64,000 nt of DNA, taken from the NCBI GenBank assembly GCA_018292915.2, contig JACVVK020000334.1:1-64000 (forward strand), read 5' to 3'. A program made the position numbers and the translations under genes. Below, piece after piece: positions 1 to 12,191 of the stretch; within the stretch, counting starts at the first letter, position 1, and each line of letters starts with the position of its first letter. The DNA comes from Batillaria attramentaria. Taxonomy: Eukaryota > Mollusca > Gastropoda > Batillariidae. Below the pieces are notes generated by a model. The model was not told the DNA's origin and did no database searches. It saw nothing but the letters and a program-made list of their open reading frames with translations.

Positions 1-1433
1 GGTCTGTACATAGGTGTTTCAAGTATGACCTCAGGCAATATAGAGATAGATCTCATGAAAGACATCACCAGCAGTAAATGCAGTAAGCCTGCAGTACAGC
101 TGAAGTCAGTTGCATACAAAAGTGTTCTGTGTGTGTTTGAACAGTCTGTGAAATAACATGCAAGGTCAGTACAAATGAGGACTAAACAGAAACCATGCAC
201 AGCATCACGAAATGTTTTATCTTTTGGAACTGACTCGCAGGGTAAATCTGCACACTGGTGGATGAAATGTACATAACAAGGTTCAACTTTACTTTCACTG
301 CTTCAGGATGAATATTTCCATAAAACTGGCAAATATGCTTTGAAAATCAAACATGAGGCTAGAAATAGATGAATGGTGTCCCTTTGGGATACAGTTGTCT
401 CCCCGTTTGTTTCCATTGATGATAAGTTTGTGCTCATTGCATTCTGTGTTCAATATCCTTTCAGATATTATACTGTTATTAATATAAAATGAGGGGTATG
501 TGTACAGTAAACCTAAGACTGATTGTACCCACAAACTGTCATTTTTTTCAAATAGTTCTGCAAAGGAAAGGGTTATTTGTTCCACCTGAGCATTACTACA
601 GGCTCTTGATTTTGCTTAGTAATTGTTGTGTTAATAAATCCGCTCTGGAAAAACAAAAATCTTTTTCCGTCTCTCTCTGACCACCCATATGGCTTTAGGT
701 GTCAAAGAAATTCTCTGAGTAAAGCACGGTCGAAAACTATGTATCTGATTGTATAACTAAAAAAAATCCAACAATAAAAAATCAAAACATACAACAACAA
801 CAACAACAAAACACATTACTGTGGAATTTGACATGGACTGAAATCAGTATGTGTACTTTCATCATATTAAGTCACCAGAAAGTGTCTTTGCTTCAGGTGG
901 CGTGGGGGGGGGGGGGAGTGGGAAGACAGCATAACTTTCAAGCATATGCCAGTGTTACGAGCGTGGCTGTGCCTCTTGTTTATATTTTGTTTGTATGCTG
1001 TAGGATAACAGCTGTAATGCTTTTTTTTGTAGCTTTGGTGAGATAGAGAAGTCGCTTTGTTTAGTTTATATTCTTTTATAGTAATGTAAATCTGTTTCCC
1101 GTGATCCAGAAGTTTCTTTTGTTATCACGAGTATTCGAGAAGTGGTGACCTTGTTTTGGCTGCCCCCTTTTACCCTCGGGCGACGGTATGCACTTCGGGC
1201 CTTGGGCTCAGTCGCTCGGAAATCTCGTGCAAATCGCTTTGTTCTGACCTGTTTACGATTAGAAGGTGTTATATAACGCGCCTAGGTTCGGCGGGCAGGT
1301 ACTTGATTATTCTGGATTCTTCTTTAGTTTTAAAATAGCAATAATGTGATTCACGCTTTGATTTTGATTGGTTCTGTTATAAGGGTGGTCCAGAATGTAC
1401 TAGAATGCCGTTACTGTATATAAGGCCCGGAGA

Positions 1434-1468
<35 letters not shown>

Positions 1469-1788
1469 ACGTGCACGAGAGAAGCTTGTAATTGCGAAGC
1501 TTGAAAGTGCTGTGTAACACCAGAGGTTATTCCGAAAATGTATTCTTAGCAACATTCAATGCAGATAAAGCAAATGTTCTACTGGTTGTCTTATTTCCCT
1601 TTCATCCCTATTCCTGTGACCTTGACCCCTCAGGCCAAGGTTACCCACATTATGCACATGGAAGTATTTCATACACACTGCATGTGTCGTAAGCATCCTA
1701 TTATGGCACGCAAATAACAAATCCCACACCCTTAGACCGCGAAAACAGTAATGTCCCACCACCAGACAACCAAAACAAAACCCCCAAC
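1..1788. other. no gene recognised; AT-rich spacer
   Basis: I see no convincing coding region here. There is a GT microsatellite at about 1437-1467. The stretch 1060-1435 contains a TATA-like tatataagg at about 1418 and could be an old LTR or promoter fragment, but no matching partner is visible in the window. The small open frames lack any recognisable motif. Confidence 0.5.
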
Positions 1789-1794
1789 AATTCA

Positions 1795-1990
1795 GCGGCT
1801 GGGTGTTTGGGAGTTTTCCGCCATATATGGGTGATATCAAAGATGGGGCGTTAGTTAGTTATTTAGGGCTTAACGCCGCGCAAGCAACATAGACTATTTC
1901 GCGGCTACCAAAGATGGGGCGATGAGAAAAAGGCAAGCACAAAATATGGTCGAAGCCGGGGTTCAAACTCACGACCCGAGCATTGAAGTG
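1795..1990 (-). mobile_element. tRNA-derived SINE, diverged copy with internal insertion
   Basis: The order of blocks on the minus strand matches the SINE seen cleanly at 17521-17704: a tRNA-like head with a B-box-like segment and GAGCATT / CTCGGGTCGTGAG block, then a GATATCA-type body and a GTTTGGGAG-type tail. About 60 bp of unrelated sequence (1845-1905) interrupts the body. Old, degraded copy. Confidence 0.5.
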
Positions 1991-3087
1991 TTACAGTGAT
2001 TTTGTCTTAGTTCTTTACCTGCACCCCAAAACAGGAATTAACAACAGTAGCGGACTGTTTCACACTGCCTTAGAATATAGAGCAAACCTGTCTCTTTAAA
2101 ATAATATTTTTGGAACGCTGGCCATTTTCTTATCACTTCGTTGTGGTGGGGTCGTTAAATCCCAATTAACCAACCATATATGTGAAGATCAAAATGACTT
2201 TGAAAGAGACAACTGTGCGAAAGTGGTTGTCCATTAGATGGTGGTGTGTTATTGTGGTGACTGGATTGTAATATTGTTGCACCAGACAGCGGGGGTTGGG
2301 GGGGGGGGTAATTGGTAGACAATGGCAATTGGATTACTTGTGGGGATAGTTTTAAGTGCTGTTGAAGGAATGTAGGAAGTGATTGTTGGGTGTCAGAAGG
2401 TGTTATGCCTGTAACAGTGGGGTGGTAGGCTTGTGATTTTTTAATGTTTCTTGCGCCTGCATGGGTGTCGTTAGTGGACTGCAGGTTTTGGTACATATAT
2501 AGTGGGGTAGAACTGTCGTTACTGTATGTTGGTTGTTGGAGAGGAGTTTGGAGGGGGAGGGGGCTGGATGGCGTCTGTACCTTGAAGCCTGTAAAATGGC
2601 GTGGTGGTGTGCATGTGAGGTATGTGGGGCCGTTATGGGTTGAATAGTGTGTGCAAGTTGGTCAGTGTACAAATGTCCTACTCTGAGGGTTCAGGCTGTA
2701 GATCGGTGGGAGTGGTGAATGTGTTCTTGGGTATAAGTGGGGTACGGTACTAAAGGTTTGTTCTGTCATTTGTGATTTGAGTTAGGAGTTACCAGCTTAC
2801 ACAAGTTTGACTGTAGTGTTGGTGTTAACCGTGCGATTTTACATCAAATTATGCACTTAGTTTGTATGTCTTTTAGGCGGGTTGTGTTTGTATGTGAGAT
2901 AGAGTTCTGGGGAGGGAAATATAGAGGGAAAGAGTCTGTGGTGTGGAGTGGGTGGTGTTTGCGAGTTTGACTGTGGCGTGGGGTGTTGGGGGTGTGGAGG
3001 GTGGTTTGAATGCAGTAATAATGGAATGTGTGAATACCGATGAAGCTGAGACTCATAAGGAAAACAATAATAATATATTATTTTTAC
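1991..3087. other. no gene recognised; G/T-rich spacer
   Basis: The plus strand is strongly G/T-rich. This gives Pro/Thr/His-rich open frames on the minus strand (2155-2672, 2844-3093) that have no domain, no splice context and no repeat in the paralogues. I treat them as compositional artefacts. Confidence 0.5.
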
Positions 3088-3170
3088 AGTCAAACCTGTG
3101 TACGCTGGTCACCCAAGGGACTGAGTCAAATTGACCGGCTTAGACAGATGACCGGGTTATCCAGGATGGC
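3088..3170 (+). mobile_element. terminal fragment of a pogo/Tigger-like DNA transposon
   Basis: The sequence begins CAGTCAAACCTGTGTACGC and continues with a GGTCACCCAAGGGACTGA-type block, the pattern of the terminal inverted repeats of Tigger/pogo-like elements. No second terminus is visible nearby, so it is a fragment or solo end. The family call rests on recalled terminal patterns only. Confidence 0.35.
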
Positions 3171-3389
3171 ATGTCAACAGCTAGTATGTAACCCAATGGG
3201 TACTTAAGTGGCGCTCAGCTATTCCCCCGCCACCCTCTTTTTTTTTCACTGACCACAGACTTGCATTAAAAATAGAGACAGATTGAGCCCTTCACGTTTA
3301 TTTAGCTCTGTGCCGGTAAGCCTCGCTTGCAGCAATCGGTTGACTGACTGAATCGTTTGCAGCATACTAAAGAGTGCGATGTAACTAAA

Positions 3390-3445
3390 CTGAGGGTGGG
3401 TGGATGTTTGGGGGTTTAACGTCCTATTCCACCACATAGGGTGAT
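3390..3445 (-). mobile_element. SINE 3' tail fragment
   Basis: A short block carrying GTTTAACGTCC and CCACCACATAGGGTGAT matches the 3' half of the tRNA-derived SINE found elsewhere (for example 17521-17704), in reverse orientation. The tRNA-like head is missing. Confidence 0.55.
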
Positions 3446-4390
3446 GTAACTAAACTGCAACAACCCATAGACAAGTGTGTGTAAGAACAGAGAGACTCAA
3501 ACACAGAATTTTGATGTGAACACAGAACATTCCAACTTTACAGCATTGGGTTTAATCGCCAGTGCGGATGACTGCTTTCTGGCTAAGTATAGTTCTCCAC
3601 ATAGACTATTTGGCCTTGAATGTATGTCTGTTGCAGCATATTAAAGTGTGCGATACAAATAACCTGAAATAATCCATAGGAATATGTGTGTAATAACAGA
3701 TAAACCCAAACACAGAATTTTGATGTAAACACGGAACGTCCCATCATTACATACAGCATTTGGGTTTAATCGCCTGTGCAGAAAACAGTGTTTTCTTGCT
3801 CAGTATAGTCCTCTACTGAGACCATTTGACTTTGAATGCATGTGTTTTGCAGGATGTTAAAGTGAGGGATGCAAATAACCTGAAATAAACCATAGGCAAA
3901 TGTGTGTAAGAACAGAAAAACCCAAACACAGAATATTGATGTGAAGACGGAACGTCCCAACTTTACATACAGCATTTGGGTTTAATCGCCGGTGCGGAAG
4001 GCATTGTTTTCTGGCTAAGTGTAGTTCTCCACATAGGCCATTTTGGCCTTCAGTGTATGCCTTTTGCAGCGTATTGAAGTATGCGATGCAAATAACCTGA
4101 AATAACCCATAGGCAACAGGGTGTAATAAGAGATAAACCCAAACACAAAATTTTGATGTGAACACGGAACGTCCCAACTTTACATGCAGCATTTGGGTTT
4201 AATCGCCGGTGCAGAAAACAGTGTTTTATGGCTCAGTATAATCCTCTGCTGAGACCATTTGACTTTAAATGCATGTGTTTTGAAGGATATTAAAGTGTGC
4301 GATGCAAATAACCCGAAATAACCCATAGGCAAATGTGTGTGACAACAGGGAAATCAAAACACAAAATTTTGATGTAAACACGGGACGTGT
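3440..4390. repeat. tandem repeat, about 213 bp x 4-5 units
   Basis: The phrase AACCCATAGGCAAATGTGTG and its variants recurs near 3461, 3673, 3885, 4103 and 4317, a period of roughly 212-218 bp. Each unit also carries AACACAGAATTTTGATGTGAA and GGGTTTAATCGCCGG-type blocks. Units differ by scattered substitutions, so the array is not very young. The minus-strand frames at 3766-4192 are a by-product of this repeat. Confidence 0.85.
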
Positions 4391-4602
4391 GTAAAGTGTT
4401 TAAAAGTCACACAGTCGCACAAGTGCAAAATGGGGACATTTCCAAATTTTTGCAAACAATCAATTTTTTATACGTTTTTCAGGGCGTAGAACACGATTTT
4501 GCACTTAGTGCAATGTGGGAACGTTCCATCATACACCTCGGTTCCCTCTTTGGAGTTGAGATTTGTGTCTCAGTTCCATTATTACACAAATGACACGTAC
4601 AC

Positions 4603-4607
4603 GCACG

Positions 4608-4640
<33 letters not shown>

Positions 4641-4704
4641 GCACGCGCGCTCGCACGCACACACACACACACACACACACACAACAACCACACATGCACG
4701 CGCG

Positions 4705-4736
<32 letters not shown>

Positions 4737-4782
4737 TGCACGCACGCACGCACGCACCCACACGCATTTTCATGTGTGTGTA
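4603..4782. repeat. (AC)n microsatellite with CG interruptions
   Basis: About 180 bp of AC dinucleotides with GCGC interruptions. The Cys/Val and His/Thr frames over it are artefacts. The same sequence follows a shorter AC run at about 38725-38780, so this repeat belongs to a duplicated segment. Confidence 0.9.
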
Positions 4783-5400
4783 ACCCTGACTGTGTGTAAA
4801 AAGTGAAATTATAGCGATATTAGTTTGCATTTTTTTAAAATTGATCTACAGAGAGATAATGTTACTGACATAATCCTAGGAAGTAACTGACGTGTACATT
4901 TGATAGGAACAATATCGAGTCCGTACAGCTGATTAGATAAGAAATATTATCACATGTCGTATCAGTCATGTAATACATACAATTGTGTCAGTACTACTAT
5001 AGTTAGTAACAGACATTCGAATTTCTCTTTACCTTCATGGACATCAGACATCAGACATCATCAGACATCATCAGACATCATCAGACATCACCAGACATCA
5101 GACATCATCAGACATCAGACATCATCAGGTGGAAGAGGACTGACCAACACGTCTCCCTCTAACCGTCATCTGTAGGGGACGAATGTCGATGACAATATGG
5201 CGTGCTTGTTGCACGAAGGAAGTAAAATCTATCTACACTCATTCGTCTGACTAGACCCGTGAATTTGAAGTTGTTGAGATAACGGCCGATACGTCACTAG
5301 CTACACGGGTCAGAGGTCAGCTTGTGCAAACCATGCACAGTAAAACACTACAGTTTTACGAGACGTGTGTTTTACGAGACGTGTGTTTAGCAGGTCAGGT
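4740..5400. repeat. segmental duplicate of 38740-39400
   Basis: From CATTTTCATGTGTGTGTA onward this stretch matches 38770-39385 with few differences, including a CATCAGA microsatellite (5040-5130 versus 39045-39110) and a GGTCAGAGGTCAGCTTGTGC block near the end. It lies downstream of paralogue 1; the partner lies downstream of paralogue 3, separated from it by later insertions. It marks the outer part of the duplicated unit. No gene was recognised inside it. Confidence 0.85.
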
Positions 5401-5552
5401 GCCTACAGTAAATAGTTGTATAGTTTTGATTTATCTGAATCAACCGTCTACAGGTGAGACGTACATTTACTGAACACACAAGAGCGCATGTCACATCAAC
5501 AACAGACGGAAACTGACATCACCAGCTCACGAGGAGAACAACCCCCGCCTCC

Positions 5553-5556
<4 letters not shown>

Positions 5557-5616
<60 letters not shown>
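5557..5616. repeat. (AC)n microsatellite
   Basis: About 60 bp of pure AC repeat. The minus-strand poly-Cys/Val tail of the frame at 5553-5888 is produced by it. Confidence 0.95.
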
Positions 5617-5618
<2 letters not shown>

Positions 5619-5840
5619 CCCGTTCCTGGTTATTGTATCAATGAGTACTTGAACTGACATGACAAAAGTCTGCCCCCTCCACAAGTCCACCATCACCATC
5701 AGGAACGCTACAAACACTAACGATAAAGCTAACAGGTGTACAGCTAAGTACATTTCAATATTGTCAATCAACGTGCATGGTTTACAAGCTACAGTCATGT
5801 TGTACACTGACTGTCCAGGAAACACGCACAATCTAACATA

Positions 5841-6139
5841 CACAGTTGTCCGCTCGTGTCTGCACAACATCACAACTGTACATGTCACTATTCTTTACAC
5901 CCTGCACATTGTCCCTAACATACACAGTTGTCCGCTAGTGTCTGCACCACATCACAACTGTACATGTCACTATTCTTTACACCCTGCACATTGTCCCTAA
6001 CATACACAGTTGTCCGCTAGTGTCTGCACAACATCACAACTGTACATGTCACTATTCTTTACACCCTGCACATTGTCCCTAACATACACAGTTGTCCGCT
6101 AGTGTCTGCACAACATCACAACTGTACATGTCACTATTC
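5841..6139. repeat. 82-bp minisatellite, about 3.7 units
   Basis: CACAGTTGTCCGCT starts at 5841, 5923, 6005 and 6087, a constant 82-bp period with near-identical units. The last unit runs straight into the 34-bp array at 6139. It is just beyond the stop codon of paralogue 1 and is absent next to paralogues 2 and 3 in this window. Confidence 0.93.
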
Positions 6140-6655
6140 AACTATCACCAGCTGGGTGCTACAGCGGGACATCAACTATCACCAGCTGGGTGCTACAGCG
6201 GGACATCAACTATCACCAGCTGGGTGCTACAGCGGGACATCAACTATCACCAGCTGGGTGCTACAGCGGGACATCAACTATCACCAGCTGGGTGCTACAG
6301 CGGGACATCAACTATCACCAACTGGGTGCTACAGCGGGACATCAACTATCACCAACTGGGTGCTACATAGGGACATCAACTATCATCAGCTGGGTGCTAC
6401 AGCGGGACATCAACTATCACCAGCTGGGTACTACAGCGGGACATCAACTATCACCAGCTGGGTGCTACATAGGGACATCAACTATCACCAGCTGGGTGCT
6501 GCAGCGGGACATCAACTATCACCAGCTGGGTGCTACAGCGGGACATCAACTATCACCAGCTGGGTGCTGCAGCGGGACATCAACTATCACCAGCTGGGTG
6601 CTACAGCGGGACATCAACTATCACAAGCTGGGTGCTACAGCGGGACATCAACTCT
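6139..6655 (-). repeat. 34-bp minisatellite built from helicase motif VI codons, about 15 units
   Basis: Each 34-bp unit, read on the minus strand, starts ATGTCCCGCTGTAGCACC and continues with the codons for the helicase motif VI residues MSRCSTQLVIV. The first unit is the true last coding segment of paralogue 1. Because 34 is not a multiple of three, the second unit is read in a shifted frame and gives DVPL and a stop. Homologous arrays end paralogue 2 (about 11 units) and paralogue 3 (about 5 units). The plus strand has no stops in the repeat, which creates long spurious plus-strand frames. Confidence 0.95.
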
Positions 6656-7046
6656 ACTCTGTCGGCCGCCTCCACATCATCGTCAGTGATCCCGGCATCA
6701 TTATCATGCTGCATCCTGCCCGGCAACCACACGACGATACGACGTTCTAGGCCGAGAACACTTCCCAATGATGTCACCGTCACTCTGTCACTGTCAGCCA
6801 CCGCCACGTCACACACGCCTCTCTCCCACCTCGCCACATCGTCTCTCCCCCACCCAATAACTCCCACCGGGAGGCCGGCAGAGCGAAGGCCGCGCACCAC
6901 ACCACTGGCTTGTGACGTCACCTGACCTCTGACGTCTCTCGTCTCCTCACGAAGCTCGTCACTACGCGTCACCACGAGGACGTCACGGTACTGGAGACGC
7001 GGGGGACTGGTGGTTGTGCCGACACTGGTGGGGTTGATGTTGGCAC
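6601..7046 (-). CDS. paralogue 1 exon 5: helicase C-terminal part, motifs V and VI
   Basis: The acceptor follows a pyrimidine-rich TGTTGTCTGACGGCAG; the exon starts GTGCCAAC, completing a Gly codon begun by exon 4. The peptide has a DVLVVTR beta strand, a GLRSAG LPVGVIG segment, motif V (around VTVTSLG...GLERR) and motif VI (ELMSRCSTQLVIVD), where the SR pair supplies the expected arginine finger. The stop lies in the second unit of the 34-bp array. Length 446 bases, against 446 in paralogue 2 and 440 in paralogue 3. Paralogues differ mainly in a block before GLERR and in an Asp-rich loop before motif VI. Confidence 0.85.
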
Positions 7047-9759
7047 CTGCCGTCAGACAACAACACATAAACCACGTGCTGATCACGTGATATGCACGTG
7101 CATGACTCGTATCAACCTTACTCACTGTGCACGGTCAGAAGACGGAATGATGTTGTGGGTCCACATATGATGAAAATGTACAGTGAGTAATGAAGATTTC
7201 TTATTTTATTCAGAGGAAAGGAGGGGGGGGGGGGGGGGGGGGGGGGCTTGTTTACTTGGTTGGTTGTCTTGTCTACTCTTTGGGCGAGAAAGGGATGGAA
7301 GGGTTAAACTTGATAAGGGGAGCGAAGCTGTTTTATATTTTAATTATTAAATGTTTGGATATAAATATTAATGCCAAGCTCTGTTGTTGTTGTTGTTGTT
7401 GTTGACGCAAACATTACCCGACATGTTCGACTGTCCGCACGTAGATTTTAATGTTAGATTGCTGTCGCTGTTGTTTTTGTCGTTGTTGATGATGATAATG
7501 ATGATACATGAAAGGACAGCCAAAACACACACATACCCATCACACCCACATGGAGGACCTCCGTCAACACTCGCGCCACTATCGCTCCACATCTCCAGCA
7601 CTCCACGGGCCATCGTCCGGTGTGGTCCACGCCTTCATGACGTAAGCGGATGACCGGGGGCCCGTCACTGGGGGAAGGCGTGCCGCTGTCACTGTAGGTG
7701 TGGACGTCACTAGCCCTACTGACTCCCCTCGCCACTTCTCTAACAACAGCCGGACATGATCTTAGGGGCACCGTGAGCGGCTCGGCCTGTAGTTCTGTAG
7801 GGATGTTGATGTTGGCCACACTAGAGGCCCAGAGAGAGAGGCGCGGTCCACAGGCTGCCAGCAGTTCTCTCACCAGTCTCTGTGTGCGCGGGCCGACAAC
7901 CCTGTTACAGAGAATGGGGAGGGAGCCATGACACTTGTATGGGACACTGTCGTCTGCTGTTTGTGTGGAACTGTACATTATTGTTATGTCCATTACCAGC
8001 AGTAGACAGCACTTCCCAAATAACACGTACGAGTAACAAGCATTACGAGAGGGGAGATTAATCATGTTGTGTTTACAACGCCGATTGTGTCCCATGTCTA
8101 GTGTTGATGGGAAACAGTTGTCTGGTCAGTCGATCACTGAAAGGAGCCAATCATCGATACTCGCTTCATTTCACAGGGAAAATACAAATCATGACGTCAG
8201 TGATCACTTGTCACGACTGATGTAGATAGCATCTCGTATGGGTACACGATATGGTGTTTTGACTCTACAGAAAACAACATAATTATTGTGCCTCCATGGA
8301 AGACATTGAAAGAGATTTGAAAACATAAAGAGCTGATTACCAGAATAACGTAACCACTATTGTAATACTTGAGTTGCCGTTCGGATCTGGATGGAGATAA
8401 TAGGGAAAACACAGTAAGGGAGAGAACCAGGTAGTGCGAGTCTCTAAGGTCGAACCACAGTTGTCGTTCTTTACACTCCAACCAAGATTCAGGATGGAGG
8501 GATGGGGGAGTTTAACGTCCTTTTTCCACTACGTATGGGTGATATCACAGGCTGGCCAACGACAAAAAGGCCGCACAGCCGGGATTGGAACTCACGACCC
8601 GAGCATGTCAAGTCCCACGCTCTACCATTTGGCTATCCCGGCTCGCGAAGCCTATCAAGTCAAGTGAAAGTGTTTATTTCAAAACCCCGTTGGGGGGGGG
8701 GGGGGGGGGGGGGGGGGACATGAAACGAGACAATTAACATAGAAATCCAGCTCACCACACCGGCCAACATGCATCATGATCGCTCGCACACAAGTTTTAC
8801 AGGACAAGTGTAAAAGAGTATGTGAAATTAGCAATAACATTTATCCGGAGACTGTCACCAAGTTTTGTTGAGAAAGCAGCACGTGCTGTAGGAACAGACT
8901 GTTGTCATGACGACGCCACTATCACTCCATCAATAAACACTAGGTCATCGTCTTGTTTGTGAAAAAGACTTGATCAATAATGATTCATGTTTTGTCATGT
9001 CCACGTACCGTCCCTGTCACGGTATGGGAAACACAAGTGTAGCGTGACATTTCACCTCAATCTTGTCACCTGTCACACCTACACGTGCAGTACTGTAGTC
9101 ACCTACCTCAATGTAAAGTGGGCCTCGTCTATCAGCACGTGAAGCTGTTGTCCCCGTGTTGTCGGCACCAGTGACTGAACTCTCTGACGCGCCACCTCCA
9201 CATCTCCAGGCCGGTTCACCAGGTCATAGTGCAGGAAGTGCACGGCGGCGGCCGCTTGTTGTGTTGTGGGGTCTGCCTGCAGGGTCATCACCAGCTGCTG
9301 CTGTATCAGGCGTGACACCGCAAGGCTGACAGGCCAGAGACTGAGTATAACCACAGGATGTCCCTGACGCGCCCCGACCAGCCCCTTCACGATCAGCACT
9401 ACAGTCTTGCCGGTGCCCGGGGGGCCGGTCAGACAGACGTGTGCTGGTGATCTGGTGAGCAGGTCGAGTTGCCCGGGGGTGAGGACGAGAAGCGCAAGTC
9501 GCCGGCCGAGTTCTGACACGGCCTCCCCCAGTGTCCGCACCTCCACGCGCGGGGGGATGACGCAGTGAACACGGACTGTTGTTGCCGGGCCCACAAACCT
9601 GTCAACATACAGAACAGGTACACAAGTTGTTGTTGTTGTTGTTGTTGTATAATAAATGTTGAACTACACTGTACATGTATGAGACAGATTGTGATGCACC
9701 ACCACCACCACCACCACCACCACGACGACCACCACCACCACCACCACCAACAACAACAA

Positions 9760-9805
<46 letters not shown>

Positions 9806-12156
9806 TATTTTTATTATTATTCAATAATTATTTTTAAATAATAATAATAATAAGATGATGATGATGGAAATAATATGTAAAAGAATTTTTTTTTTCAGAT
9901 AAAACATCATCATCATCATCATCATCATCATCGTTGTATGAAGCGTTACACACTGCTAGGCTTGTGTCCGTGTGGACAAAGTCCACTACAATGTGTGTAA
10001 CTGTACAATGACAGTAATCTGTAGTGAAGCATGTCTATACTTTGTACAGTCAACTCACTTCAAGTTTCCTGCTTCAACACAAAACAACTAACGCCTGGAA
10101 TATTGTATGATAGACTTCCTCACCTGCTGTAGTGAAGCATGTCTATACTTTGTACAGTCAACTCACTTCAAGTTTCCTGCTTCAGCAGAAACCAACTAAC
10201 GCCTGGAATATTGTATGATAGACTTCCTCACCTGCTGTAGTGAAGCATGTCTATACTTTGTACAGTCAACTCACTTCAAGTTTCCTGCTTCAGCACAAAC
10301 CAACTAACGCCTGGAATATTGTATGATAGACTTCCTCACCTGCTGTAGTGAAGCATGTCTATACTTTGTACAGTCAACTCACTTCAAGTTTCCTGCTTCA
10401 ACACAAACCAACTAACGCCTGGAATATTGTATGATAGACTTCCTCACCTGCTGTAGTGAAGCATGTCTATACTTTGTACAGTCAACTCACTTCAAGTTTC
10501 CTGCTTCAGCACAAACCAACTAACGCCTGGAATATTGTATGATAGACTTCCTCACCTGCTGTAGTGAAGCATGTCTATACTTTGTACAGTCAACTCACTT
10601 CAAGTTTCCTGCTTCAACACAAACCAACTAACGCCTGGAATATTGTATGATAGACTTCCTCACCTGCTGTAGTGAAGCATGTCTATACTTTGTACAGTCA
10701 ACTCACTTCAAGTTTCCTGCTTCAGCACAAACCAACTAACGCCTGGAATATTGTATGATAGACTTCCTCACCTGCTGTAGTGAAGCATGTCTATACTTTG
10801 TACAGTCAACTCACTTCAAGTTTCCTGCTTCAGCACAAACCAACTAACGCCTGGAATATTGTATGATAGACTTCCTCACCTGCTGTAGTGAAGCATGTCT
10901 ATACTTTGTACAGTCAACTCACTTCAAGTTTCCTGCTTCAGCACAAACCAACTAACGCCTGGAATATTGTATGATAGACTTCCTCACCTGCTGTAGTGAA
11001 GCATGTCTATACTTTGTACAGTCAACTCACTTCAAGTTTCCTGCTTCAGCACAAACCAACTAACGCCTGGAATATTGTATGATAGACTTCCTCACCTGCT
11101 GTAGTGAAGCATGTCTATACTTTGTACAGTCAACTCACTTCAAGTTTCCTGCTTCAGCACAAACCAACTAACGCCTGGAATATTGTATGATAGACTTCCT
11201 CACCTGCTGTAGTGAAGCATGTCTATACTTTGTACAGTCAACTCACTTCAAGTTTCCTGCTTCAGCACAAACCAACTAACGCCTGGAATATTGTATGATA
11301 GACTTCCTCACCTGCTGTAGTGAAGCATGTCTATACTTTGTACAGTCAACTCACTTCAAGTTTCCTGCTTCAGCACAAACCAACTAACGCCTGGAATATT
11401 GTATGATAGACTTCCTCACCTGCTGACAAGTGTTTGATACAGATCACGTGACATTGTGGAGTCCGTTCTACACGCCATGCGCTGTGTCCACCAACTGTCC
11501 AGTTTCCCGAGTACAGCGGCGTCCACGTGCCAGGGCGTGGTGTGGTCAGACATGACGTCACTACACACACACAGCGCCACGGCCGCTCTCACGTCTGGAG
11601 CACCCACACACCCACACACCCGCTGAAAAAGGGAGCGTATTCATCGTCACGTGACAGTTTACACTTGAAAGCAAATGGCTGACTGGGTGATGAGGTCAAA
11701 ACGTAATAATAATAATACAAATAATAATAATAATAATTGAGTTTTGTATAGGAGCTTTACCCAGTTTTTTTAAATCGGCTCAAAGCGCCGCGGACTGATC
11801 CCAACACGCACGCTCATGTGAATCACACGCACTCTCTCACACACTGGACACGAACACATTACAATCACGTGGTGAGAAGTGAGAGCTCAGCAAATTAAGT
11901 TTCGAAATTTAGAATTGCATTTCTTTTCAAATTTTGTGTGCTGAACATTTCCAAAGCAGAGGGGGAGGAAGCCGGAGTACCCAGAGAGAACCCCCGACGA
12001 TCAGCCCGAATAAACGGTGTCATGTACGAGAAGGAAAACTTTTTGAGCGAATGCACTTAACCCGTGCATTTGACATTTGACAAGATTAACATTTTTCAAT
12101 TCAATTCAATTCAATATAACTTTATTGTCTGTCGATGGCAGAAAATTTTCTTCTGG

Positions 12157-12191
<35 letters not shown>

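Noticed and set aside
2155..3093. Pro/Thr/His-rich minus-strand frames
   Set aside because: They follow the G/T-rich composition of the plus strand. No motif, start context or homologous copy in the window.
4479..4830. Cys/Val- and His/Thr-rich frames on both strands
   Set aside because: Produced by the AC microsatellite; no other content.
6092..6925. Long plus-strand frames with YHQLGATAGHQ-type repeats
   Set aside because: The 34-bp unit has no stop on the plus strand in any frame. The coding sense is the minus-strand helicase motif VI. The same applies at 20739-21446 and 45943-46500.
9429..9837. Poly-Cys, poly-Trp and poly-His/Gln frames
   Set aside because: Produced by CAC and CAA trinucleotide runs in intron 2.
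6139..11424. Possible CRISPR-like arrays (34-bp and 108-bp repeats)
   Set aside because: Units are contiguous with no unique spacers, and the DNA is clearly eukaryotic. These are minisatellites.
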